Below are positions 33,445 through 44,837 of a stretch of DNA of 64,000 nucleotides, piece by piece. Source of the stretch: Raffaelea ambrosiae (lineage: Eukaryota > Ascomycota > Sordariomycetes > Ophiostomatales > Ophiostomataceae); assembly GCA_002778195.1 (NCBI GenBank), contig PCDI01000009.1:539701-603700 (forward strand). The letters are read 5' to 3'. Each line of letters begins with the position of its first letter. The stretch's first letter is position 1. Below the pieces are notes generated by a model that saw nothing but the letters and a program-made list of their open reading frames with translations, made no database searches and was not told where the DNA came from. Made by a program: the position numbers and the translations under genes.

Positions 33445-36088
33445 TACTATGTATGTGCTACTGCATACTAGTTATGTGTGTACGGCAGACGAGTACGAGC
33501 TGCCAATTTCCTGTGGCATGCTTCCTACAAAAATAGAGTCACCCAGAAAGCCGACCTTGCTCTTTTCTTTTTGCTGGGTATTTTCATCTGGGCACCAGCC
33601 AATTGTGGAGTTGGCCTAAGTCCCCTTTTGCCCACCACCTTGATCCTTCCTTCGATGTCTTTCCACACCAAAAGCAAAAGGCCCTGGTCACACTGCAGCT
33701 TGCTATTTCTTGTCCCCCCCCCGGCAGGGTAAGATACGAACTCCTCTTAAATTATGTTTCTTTGTTCAGTCTCGGCTCTCGGCCGGGGCTTGGGCTGACA
33801 TATATATTACGGACCCTGCTGGGTAAAGCCAACATGGCTACGATATGCAGTCTCCTGCACTCGAGAGGGAGGGCCAAAGAAAAAAAAAAAGAAAAAAAAA
33901 ATAACCAAGCCAGACAAACAAACCAACAAGTAAGCCAATTAAGCCAACAAGAAAGCCAAAAAGGGCCCAAAGAGGCATGAACATGGCGTTGCAATGTTTC
34001 TTTGGTTTTTACAGGGCTGCCCAGCCAGGCCGATAAGATTGCAGTTTCCACACGGAGTGCCAGGGCACAGTGTCGACTCTAGCAGCGGGAAACTGTCTGG
34101 GATGTTCCCTTCTCGGGGCTTCCGCCATTGTTGATTTACATACTTTTAGTAGTCTTCCCTGGAAGATCAAGAAACACGCAGGCCTCCTCTCTGGAGGGAG
34201 CTCGCAAAGGGACGAAGGCAGGTTCTTCCTAGATGGCGCGCCGGCTAAGGAATTAAGGAAGGAGCCAAGTACACGTAGAATAAAACCGGGGGCGGGGATG
34301 TATCCTCGATTCGTATCTTTCCGTGTAAGGTACTATGGTAAGGTACTTGCTGTTGTGACAAATTCTCGTACTACTATCTTACGGTGTGTATTAGTTAGAG
34401 CACAGAGCCAAAAAAAAAAAGGAAGCAGCAAGAAAAAAAATTTACCCCTGATACCCTTGCCTGCAGGTGGGGCACACGTCCCACTCACACAAGCTTTTTG
34501 CTCTTGTTCTTTGCCCTGTTCTTTCTACAAAGTAAAAGTGGCCAGCCTCCAGCTCGGCAGGGGTTGTAAGATGATAGGCGGTGCCAGAACAAAGGGAGAC
34601 GAATACTCTACGAGTAGGAGTACTGTAATAGTCTGTCTACGAGTACGAACGAGTATCTTACATCCGCCCACGCCTGCGTGTGTAAGATACCATATCCGTG
34701 TCTTTTGTCAAGAGACATACGTATGCCCGCCCGCAAAAATATGGGTAAACAGCTTACTATGTATCTTAGTACGTAGCAGGAGGATCTTGAAACTAAGAAA
34801 CATCTGTACTTTCGTCCCTGCGAGCATGCTTTTGTTGCTCACCGCTGTCTTTTATGCAAAAGCCGAGTAGCTAAATGCCCTGTAGAAGGCCATTCAGTGC
34901 CGGAAAAGACAGCTCAAGAAAGCACATGTGCATTCCCGGATAGGGATGGGGCCAGAAAAAGAAAAGGCTGTCAAAGCCTTCTAGCTTCGCTTCACAAACG
35001 TCTGACGTGGAGCTTCTTCGCTCCGTCCCCCGACATCTTATTGCATCTTACATCTGGCGTCTCCAGCGTCTCCTTAATCAAAACCCCCCGACACGCGTGG
35101 AGCGACGGGCGCGCGCGGGACGCTCGGCCATTTCAGTTGCGCAGAATAAATTTTCGACACCACTGCGCCTGGTTGTGGCTTTGTATGTACGAGTACCTTT
35201 GCATTTGGCAGCCTCCTGTAGTCTTATCTCCGCAGTGCAGGTCTCCACATCTTACGTAGGCACGCCCAGCGTATTATGGAGCTCGCCATTGGAGCACTGC
35301 TGGATGCAACTCCCATATCTTTTGCACTACACCCAGAGAGGATGAGGATGCCCACTGCTTTTGCCATGTATCTGCGATAGCGTGTGGATGGTATCGTACA
35401 TACTCGTACATAGTAGTATTCCGTACATGAACGAGTACTTGCGTACTAGCCTTAGCCTGTGCTGCTTATGAGATTCCAAGCTCTGCAGAGGGCATGCACG
35501 TACCAATCGAGTACCAACTAGTTATTCGTACTGGCACAGTAGTTAGTTACTTTGTAACTACGAGTATGTGGAACACGTATTACGCGGGCGAGGGTCTCGC
35601 TAGGAGAAAAGTCGAGACCACTCTGCTTCTCGCCTCTTGGGAAGGATTCCTGGGTGGAGCGGGTGCCAAGGCTCGGGTTAGGAGCAAAACAGGTAAGAAA
35701 ACTGGATATGGAGAAGAGCGAAAAAATAGAAAGAAAAGGAAAAAGAGGCACAAAATGGCACAAAATGGCGGGCCAAGGCACACTGTACATAGTAGAGACA
35801 AGACCGCCTAACAGACAAAGGGAAGCAGCAACGAACAGGCAAATACAGCCATGATGACCGCTACTGCGCAGGGTTTTAAACGTACCTCGCATAGCCTACC
35901 CGTTTCTTGTTTCCCGGACCGCTGTCCACACCAGTCGTTGAGGTGCTGGTTTTACCCTCCTGGCACACCCCATGATGACTTACATGCGTGCCGTTCGTGC
36001 CGTACGGGTGCCCCAGGATGCCGTTCTAACGTTGATGACAGGGTACCCGGTCACGAATGCCCACATAGTCAGTTACTATGTAAGATAC
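33445..36088. repeat. cluster of dispersed TACTATGTA / GTAAGATAC words
   Basis: TACTATGTA or its complement TACATAGTA occurs at 33445, 34755, 35407, 35786 and 36074. GTAAGATAC or its complement occurs at 33729, 34653, 34682 and 36080. At 36074-36088 the two overlap as TACTATGTAAGATAC. TACGAGTA-like words are interspersed (34609, 34639, 35193, 35432, 35561). The copies are not in a fixed register, so this is not a conventional tandem repeat. Confidence 0.7.
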
Positions 36089-39000
36089 AACAGCGCACAT
36101 ACGAGCACACACACGTACACATATACTCGTACACACACACGAGATATAAGGAGTGGACGCCCGCATTTACATGTACGATACGCACTGTATCCTGCACTGC
36201 TCCTTCAGGAACCTGGTGACGTGTTGGCGTGTGGGCCATCATGTGAATTGGTGTCAGAGCATGACGAAAGAAAAAGAGAGGCGTCCAGAAGAAGAAAGCA
36301 CACAGTAAAATGAGCCATTGGAGCTATTGAGCGCCATGGCGGATAGGCCCGGCCACGTCTCCTGTGTACTTGGCGGCTCCACGGGATATTTTTGAACATA
36401 TGCGAAATTGGGAGCTGCACACAGCCGAGCTGTTGGAATCTTTTGTTCTGCAGCAAGTTTTTGTGAGATGTGAGATACGCTTGGCCATGTATTGTCTGTC
36501 TTACCAAGCCACTTTGTACTATGGATAGGTCATGAACATTATATCCAAGCATATGCATCTATGCAGAACCGGCTCGCTCCACTGAACTCTCCTCCTCCGG
36601 GTCTGTCTCCCCTTTCCCAACAGGGCGTCTCGTCTCCCTCGTCGCTCCCGTCGCACCACGGGAAGACGGACTTTGTTTTCGGCGACACTACTCCATATAT
36701 CGTACAATTGAGCTGCCGGTGGGTATCACAAGAGACAGACCCAGAAGTCTCCCGTCTGCTCTATCCCCAAAGCAGAGGAAACTGGCTTTCTTCTTCCACA
36801 CGGCCGCCACGGCCGCGTACTCCAGCCGGTGTGGTATGATGTGGCCTTCGCGGAGGCAAGTCTTGGGCGGGAGAAAAAACTGCTCAAAAAACACATCCAG
36901 CAGACTCTGCGGACAACAGCGCGGTGCACTCCGTAGGATACAACATGTACGCGTCCCCGGACCCGCGTAGACTCTCCAAATCGCATACAAGCATACGCCA
37001 TGCCACCCACCCACGGTGAATACGAGTGAAGAGGCCAAAAGTGGCAGGCTCCAAGGTCGTATGGTAATACAGGACTGTGCCATGCGGGCTCGTGCTCGCC
37101 CTGCTGGGTAGCAATAACGTGGGTTTTATGATGCTGTCCATCAGGTTTTTTGTGGTCTTGTCAGTTTGTCTGCAGCCGTTTCGGTGGTCCACTGTCCACG
37201 GTTGCATTTAGGCTTCTTTCCGTGTGCTCTCGGCTTGGACAGTTGGCAGAACGGGCAGGAACGCGAAAGGGGAAGGGAAAAAAAAGCTCTGTTCGCGGCT
37301 GCCGTTCTTGCTCTTGTATGCAGACCTTCTGGTCCTTGGTCTCTGTGCTCGTGTTTTCTTTCTGCTGTCTCTGCTCTTTCTGCCGGACTTGCTCTTTCTA
37401 CCCGTCCTGCTCCTCCTCTCTTTGTTTTCCCCCATCCATTCCTGTCCATTTCTCTTCGCTGTCCGTCCACGCTTCCGCAGTCGCTTTTGCTGCCTCTTCT
37501 CCCTCTCCTCTCTCACTCTCTCTCCCCCTTCTCCGTTTTCTTTTTTTCCCCGCCCGTCGTGTCTGCCCGTAAACAACCTAGGGATTCCCATCCCGAGGAG
37601 GATCGAACTCGCCAGAGCCGAGCAAAAAGAACCGAAGCCGACAGCGAAAGGAGATCCCAAAGCGAGACAAGAAGCGAGCAAGAAAAGCCATCCGTCCACG
37701 CAACACGCATCCTCCTCTCGAGATCTGTCGACCTTTATAATCCGCTGCTCGCTCTCCCTCGCACTCCTCGCTTCTCTCGTTCTCTTCCTGCTTCAGAATC
37801 GCGCCGCAACGCTGCATTTATCTGCTCCGTTCCCTCTTTTCCCTTCTTTTTCTTTTTCTTTCTCTCACCTCCGTCCGCTCGTTTGCTGCATCTCAAAGTT
37901 TGACGTTGAAGGGAGATCAGCCCTTTTAATTCTGGCCTTTTAGTTCTTTTTTTCTGCATTCTTTTCCCCCCTTTCCCTTTTTGTTTATTCTGTGCACACC
38001 CCTCCCTGCACTACTTCCTCCTGTGCTCCACGCCGCCGGCCTGCCTGAAGAGCGCCAGCGCTCTCGTTTTTGTTGCTTTTTCTAGCCTCTGGCGTGCAGC
38101 CCGCCGCGAAAAAAAATTAACACAATCAAGCCATCAGAAAACGTCCACAACCACAATCTCTAGCGCCTACACCCCTCCCCTTTTTCTCGCCGAACGACTG
38201 CCTCTTCCCTGCGCTAGTCCGATCATCCCTCTCCTTGCCGCCCAGCGTCTCAGCTCACCCCCTCGCTCGTCGGGCCCGTCGACAAGGCCGCCCCAGCTGT
38301 CAAGCAAGCAGCAGCAGCCCACTCGTCATTTCCTGCCCGCTGGCTCGCCGCACCCCCTTCCGTGGAAGTCGTTGAAACCCGTCGATTCATCCTACCCACC
38401 CCCGGACTGGCGACCGCTGCCAGACAACCCCTACATTGGCAGAACCAGACAGGGGCTCACAGACCCCGGAAACCAGGAATTGGCACGTCGAAAAACTAGG
38501 CAGCACGACCCCAAGTGACGGGCTGTTCGCCGGAAAAGACTGCTCTCGAGTGCACGCACTCACGAATATACGCGCACACACCGTGCACGCCTCCTGAGGG
38601 CCACACTGCTTATTTGCTTCACGTTTTGTCGCTTGGCTGTTACCGTTTTCGCAGCTGTTCTGGCCCGCACAGGCTGACCGGTCTTGGAGCTTGCTTCTAC
38701 TGCCTAGTACTGCATAATTCTCTGCACGTACAGTGTATTATCCTGCTGCTGCGGCTGTGCGCCTGCCCAGCAAAGACCGCCTCCGCCAATCATACCAGGC
38801 CAGGCACCCGGACTTTCCGGAAAGTTTGATTTGTTTAGCACGCGTCGCCCATTTTTTTTTTCTTTTGCTTTTAACGCACAGCGGTACTTGGCTACAGGTA
38901 TCCTCACATGCGCGGCCTGGCAGATTAGCCCATTCTGCTTTCCCAGCCCTCGCCGAATGGGTCGGTGGCCTGCTATTTCCCCTAGTTGCGGCTGGTGGTG

Positions 39001-39404
39001 CCGAGCCCTGCAAGCATAGCAGACGCAGGAAGCGAAAACAGCATAGCGAAAACAGCAAAGCTCCAATTGTCGCGAACTCAGAAACCGAAACAGCACGCCC
39101 TAGCAGCAAGCTCTCTCTCACGAGCAGCATCGACGCCACCGCACATCTCGCACATCTCACACACGCACCCCCCCTCCCGATCGACAGATTGCTCCTCCAA
39201 CATAGTGCACTACGTACTAGCTGCTGAGCCAAACGGCCTAGCTGCACCCAACCACGTTGGAACAACACACAGGGGGCAATTGTCAGCTAAACCCAGCCAG
39301 AAATCTCTCATCCCTTCCTGCCCCCCCGCTCTAGCGCCCTTCGTGCCAGCCCGGTCTTTCGACGGACCCCCCTACCACGCACGCCTTCTACGGGCTCGAG
39401 CGTA

Positions 39405-39439
39405 CTAGGTATCTGCTAGGTATCCTGCTAGGTATCCTG
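39405..39439 (+). repeat. tandem repeat of CTAGGTATCCTG
   Basis: Three consecutive units of CTAGGTATC(C)TG (11, 12 and 12 bp), about 470 bp upstream of the ketopantoate-reductase-like start codon. Confidence 0.8.
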
Positions 39440-39905
39440 CTCGTGTGCGGTGCACTCGTATCTGCTCAGGACGACGCAAACGGAGACGCTGGTTTTTTTG
39501 GACAGTCGGCGCAGACAGAGATCACCACACATCCCCGCTGGCGCGCCGTCAGACGGCCTCGTCGACAAGGCCACAGCGTCGCAGACCCGAGCAGACCCGG
39601 TCTTCCCAGGGTGTAATCGGTGACTGGCCAGAGAAGTCGGGAAGCGGGATCCGGGCGCAGCCTGCACGGCCGTCTTTGCTCGCCCCACGAAGCACTGACG
39701 ACTGGCCGTGCCTCGCGCACTCCACCGTACTGGTCCTGGCGTGTCCCTGTCCACTTTCGCCGCGTCGCACCTGGCCCTGGCCTGAAGAGCTGGTGTGCGA
39801 GCTAAGCTGAAGCAAGCTTGTCTTTCGTCACAGCCACTCGCCTCCCTCCCAGCAGTTTGAGTAGTCTGGCCGGCGCTGTCGTCGCCAACATTGCACTCTC
39901 CAGCT

Positions 39906-42900
39906 ATGGCGCCCAAGTTAAACCCCCGGCTCAAGGTCCTTTCAGGTTGGTTCCTTTTTTTCTACTCTGATTTTTCTATTATTCTTTGCCTCGACTATTT
40001 CCCTCCCCCCCGTCCACCCCCCCCTCTCAATCCTGCCCTTTCCTCTTATCCCTCGTCCTAATTATATGACCGCTGGCGCTTTCGCTGTCTGCATACTATT
40101 CGTACTGTCCCTGGATGTACCACTGGCTGCATTCTTCGGACGAAGCGGCCCTATCATCTCGCTACTGCTCCATTACACGACACGACACCGTCATTATCCT
40201 TTTCCCTACTTTTCTTCCCTCCGCCGCCTCCTCCCCTCCAAGTTCTTCCCTTGCCATCTCCCTGCCTCTCCCTGCCTCTTGTGTTTTTTCTTCTTTCCTT
40301 CTTCTCTTGCCGCCGGGAAGCTCTCGTCACTCTCGCTTTCTTTCGTTCCCTGCGTTTTTTTCTCCCGCGGTGCAGTTTCTCACGGAAAGTTCCATTACAC
40401 TCTTTTTTTTCCTTCTGTTTCCTTTTTTCGACCTTTTTTGTTGTTGTGTCGCATGCTTTTAACCGGGTTTTTTTGTTACTTCAATTTTTTGGGGGTTCTA
40501 AGCTCGTCATATCCTATCCCGTCCTCTCTCCCCATTTTCCATTGCCTGGTTTCGAGATCGACTTGCTCCCCCTATATGCCTCCTAATATCGCGTCTCTTC
40601 GCCTTTTCTCTTGATTCAGCCATCAGCCATCAGCCATGGCAGCCGTGGATGATTTCGAACTGATGAATGTCGTTGCAGTGGGAGGAAATGCAGTCTCCGC
40701 GTTTCTGTCCTGGCGCCTCCAGGCCACCAATGCCTGCGATGTGACCCTCGTGTGGAAATCCAACTTTGACCATGTCGCTCAATACGGCATTACCTTTAAG
40801 TCAGTCGCAGCTCCCGCCGCTCTATTTCTTTTTCTGCTGGTTTCCTCTCGAATCACGTCGAGAGAATGGTTGCAATTGCTGACCGACGTGACAACAGATC
40901 CCCTGCATTTGGCAACGAGCGCTTCAAGCCGCGTCATGGTAAGAGAATACTCACAAATACTATCGCTCTTCTCGCCCGTGTCTAGTCCAATCACTCGACC
41001 TGCAGCCAGGCCACGCGGTGCATTGCAATGGCACGCGACGCCTTTAAAGCGCGGTCTACCATACTGACTGCTTTCTCGCTCCAGTTGTTAAATCCCCCGA
41101 AGAAGCTTCGACCATCAGAGAAGGCGCGTTCGACTACGTTATCCTCTGCATCAAGGCGCTTCCGGACGTTTACGACCTCGCTTCCATCATCGATGCCGTC
41201 GTCACACCACAACACACATGCATCCTGGTGAATACAACCCACAGCTTAGGTGTCGAGGCTGCTATTGAGGAGAGATTTCCGACGAATGTGGTCTTGTCGC
41301 TTGTCTCCAAGGCCGAACTCAACCAGCTGGGCGCTAGCGAGTTCGAACATAAGGGCTCGACCGAAATTTGGGTCGGACCATCCAACAGCAAGAACGAGAG
41401 AATCCCCCAGGCCATCCGGGAAGACATGGCCCAGGCCCTTGCTATGACCCTCAGCTCTGGCCAGGTCGACTGCAAAGTTTCTCCCAATATCCGGCAACAG
41501 CAGTACGAAAGGCTCATTGGGTAAGCTTTTTTTTCTTTCTTTTTGTCCCGTCCTCCCAACTGGAATTTGCAGTGACTACGATATTTTGGTGTTGCCCCGT
41601 CATCCGCTAACATATTCAGCCCCATCGCGTTCCACCCAACCAGTGTTATTTTTGAAACTCCAAACCACGCTACCCTGATCGAGAAGGTTGGCGTTCGGGC
41701 GATGATCTCCGGCATCATGGACGAGCTTCTGTCACTTGCCGAAGCACAAGGCTGCAAATTCCCAGCCAGCTTCAAGGATCAGACCATCGAGGAGATGACG
41801 AAGCAGGGCCCCGAAAGCATCATGTGGCAGGATTACATTGCTCGTCGCCCTATGGAAGTCGAAACTTTCTTGGGTTCGCCCATCCGCCTTTCACAGGAGA
41901 CCGGCATCCCTGTACCGCGCATCGAAGCTCTCTACTCAATTATGCACAACCTTAACACTGTGAACCAAACACGGCCAAAGGGCGACGTGAACGGCCGCGC
42001 ATCCAGCTCGCCTACGAATGGCCTGCCTCCTCGCATGCCTTCGCAGAATAACGGTGTCCGTCCCATGCCCAACGGAGGTATGCCCAATGGCATGGGCCGG
42101 CCTCGTCCTCGCAACTCGTCTCAAGTCGGCCCACCAGGACGCCGCCCACCCGTATCTATGAATGGCGGCCCAGGGCCGAACGGCTATGGACGTCCGCCGC
42201 CGAACGGATATCCCCAGTCAAGACAGCAGTCGCGCCGCGGCTCTGTCGACGGTGACCTGGAGGACTTCAGCCACGTGATATCCTACACCGACATCCCAGA
42301 AGGCGAGGCTGCGTACCCGCCTGAGTCAGAAATCGCTCTCCGCGAACGGGAATTGCAGATTCGCCAGCGCGAGCTAGCCCTCAGGGAACAGGAAATGAGG
42401 ATGAGACGTGGCCCTCCTCCCCCGTCAAGGCGCGGCCCTCCCCCGATGCGTAACGGCATCGGCGTCTATGATGATGAGGATGAAGACGATGATTACTTCG
42501 ACCCTGCCACGATTGCTCCATCACCGATGATTGACGCAGATAACTTCGACATGATGAGTGTTACGTCGAGAAAGAACCGCAAGTCCTCTGTCAGCACCAA
42601 CAATAGCCAAGCCGCCCAGTTTCGCAAAAACGACAATCTTGTCCAAGTTCCCAGGGGTGGCCGGTTTCGCCCTAGCTTTGGCCGGAACCGATCGAGCCAG
42701 ATTGCCAGCCAGATCGTTGACCAAACTGCCGGCCTACACAGCAACATTCTCGAAGACCCGCTGATGTCCTACTCGTCCAACCGTTACGCCAGCGTTGACC
42801 GTAGTCAGATGCATGCCGAATCAAGGGCCAATTCTCTGACCGCCTCGCGTCTTGACGAACTTCAGTTCAGCTCTGGAGCCGGTCCGGGCCCCATGAATGG

Positions 42901-43282
42901 ACCGATGTATCCGCGCCGATCCAGCCAATCGCCCGGTAACCCGTACAGCCCGTCGATTCGCGGCGTGAACGGTGGTCGGCCGTCGCCGCCCAACGGGTTT
43001 GGCGGCTCTCCGATGAACGGTCGGCCGTCGCCGCCCGATGGTGTACGTCAACCTGTCCCTCGGTATCCTCCCGGACATGGGAATGCGGTTGCGCCACAGC
43101 AAGTTGAGCAACACGCCGGGGTGAGCCCCCTTCAGCCGCCGATTGGAAAGAATATACGAAGTCTGACTGGCAGTGCAAGTGCTAGCGCGGGGAGTGGTGA
43201 TTCAAGCCACCTTGATTCGGAGCCATCGGCACACAGCAGCCAAAGCAGTTTGGGCCCCCGGGCCCCTATTGGTGTCCGGTAA
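39906..43282 (+). CDS. ketopantoate reductase (ApbA/PanE)-like protein with long disordered C-terminus
   Basis: Exons 39906-39945, 40679-40799, 40898-40938, 41085-41520 and 41620-43282 give 766 residues. The N-terminus RLKVLSVGGNAVSAFLSWRL is the NADP-binding turn, followed by ACDVTLVWKS and FGNERFKPRHVVKSPEEA. The catalytic-type core continues with FDYVILCIKALPDVYDLAS, ILVNTTHSLGVE and GASEFEHKGSTEIWVG. The PanE C-terminal helical domain covers about residues 240-330. From about residue 340 the protein is disordered: Pro/Gly/Asn-rich, an RERELQIRQRELALREQE coiled coil, an acidic patch and Ser-rich segments. True PanE enzymes are about 300 residues, so this is the extended fungal subfamily and a pantothenate role is uncertain. 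The first intron is 733 nt. An alternative start at 40636 would read MAAVDDFELMNVVAVGGNAV. Confidence 0.87.
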
Positions 43283-44837
43283 ACAAAGGGGAACGCAGGG
43301 GCCGCGACGAAACACGATGCCACCGAGGCACGGGACACAGATGACGGGGGTTTCTGCATATCGTGCTGGCCAGTGTCCATGAGAGAAAATCGCTCAAATA
43401 CTGCGTCGACACCATGGACAACGGAAAGCTATCGGCCGAGTCCCAATCAGGACATCTCACCCACCCTGACGGCCTGGGTCCGACCGCTCTTTGTTTATTT
43501 CGCTCTTCGATTTCGATTGTAGAGGAACGCCTCCGTTCGAGCGGGATGATCTCTTTTTGTCTGCATTTCCGATCCGCATAATTTTTATAAAATATGGTGC
43601 ACTCGATCCAATTAACCCTCCGACACGATGCGACACGAACATACACACATATATACATCACACACACGCACACACACACACACACGCACACACACGTCTT
43701 CTGGGTGTTTTTTCCTTCTTCTGTTGTCATGGCTTATCCCACGGTTTTTTTGGTTTTAATGTTTAAACTGTTTATTTCTTTTGTCTTTTTTTTTCTTTCA
43801 TGCACAGTGCACAAACCTCGCATTTTCTCGGGTAGCTCCCCGACTTTGGATGAGGGAGCCTAAGTACATAGGGTATTTTTTTCGTTGACGACGAAACATC
43901 AAAGTATCATTACTTCTGTGTTTTCTGGTAATACTGCATTAAGAGGGGGCTCTCGGGATTCTCTTTTTGTTATAATGTTTCTTTTGTTTGTTCTTCTCTC
44001 GCTCTCGTGTGCTGTTTGGATGCGTGCTTGTGTCTCTTTTAGTTTTGAGTTTTGTTCTTGTCTCTTAACTCTTTTTGATGCTTCATATACAAAAAAAACG
44101 CACGCCAAGGCATATAATGCAAAAAGATCCCCGGCTCTTGTTGTGTTGGCGCAACGGCAGGGTTTTGGTTCTTCGTTCCATCTAGCTATCTCCATTTTTG
44201 AGTCATACTACGAATTGCCTATTGTAGCATTTGCTAACTCGTATTTTGAATTGCTCTTGTTGTATCACGTATCTCACAGTCGCTGGTTGGAAAGGTGCAG
44301 GCCACTGTTAAGGCAAAGCGCAATCCGACTATGCCATGTTACTGGTCCGAAATTCCACCCAAAGGAACTGCATCATGCATAATACAGCAGCGACTACGAC
44401 TTTCTCGATCATGCATCAGGAACATCATCTCATACACGGGCACGGACAAGAGAAGCGTCTCGCCGCTTTTTTTCTTCCCCGGCGGCTACGAATACCCCCA
44501 CGCCACACTTGCGTCGAATCTTGTCAAGCCTCTAACCGCCCTCCTTCGACGTGCCATTTTGGCCCCCAACATTCTGGTCCGACATTTTGCCGTGTCTGAG
44601 CCTACATCTGGCACACCCAATCAATCGCAACGAGAGCCGTCTTACGAGCAAGGGTCTGACAGAAAATGCATGCACGGTACCTTCGTATCTTCCAGGCAGA
44701 AACGAGTAGGGAGGACAGGTTTTCTGGTAGAAATCCAGCCTTTCCTCTCGTTCTGCTGCTTTTGCTTTCGCTGTCACGAACATTTGATATGTCTTTGGTG
44801 CCATACACGGTCGCTTCTTGAGCAACCGGACGCAACA
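43283..44837. other. intergenic, 1.6 kb
   Basis: 3' flank of the ketopantoate-reductase-like gene with a CA microsatellite, then the T-rich upstream region of the NLR gene. An open frame runs into the NLR start from 44295, but it has no conserved features. Confidence 0.5.
43659..43696 (+). repeat. CA dinucleotide microsatellite
   Basis: (CA)n run with two CG interruptions in the 3' flank of the ketopantoate-reductase-like gene. Confidence 0.85.

Larger units (their letters stand above)
31396..39905. other. 8.5-kb gene-poor stretch
   Basis: No conserved protein, tRNA or rRNA could be supported. 33.4-36.1 kb is dense in short recurring words: TACTATGTA, GTAAGATAC and TACGAGTA. A minus-strand stretch at 32255-32941 stays in one frame apart from one stop and is noted separately. 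From about 37.3 to 38.3 kb the plus strand is strongly CT-rich, like a promoter or leader, and a 12-bp tandem repeat lies at 39405-39439. Part of the right half probably belongs to the upstream region of the ketopantoate-reductase-like gene. The longest open frame (34070-34870) has no recognisable domain. Confidence 0.5.

Noticed and set aside
34070..34870. 267-codon open frame in the first desert
   Set aside because: No domain, composition shifts along its length, and it runs over the short intergenic words; it looks like a chance open frame.
37141..37943. Several overlapping frames of 80-245 codons around 37.1-37.9 kb
   Set aside because: All translate the same CT-rich tract in different frames and strands; low-complexity leader-like DNA.
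44295..44837. Upstream in-frame ATG that would lengthen the NLR by 181 residues
   Set aside because: The added sequence lacks family similarity, whereas MGLHSLKQKLKL is typical of NWD protein starts.
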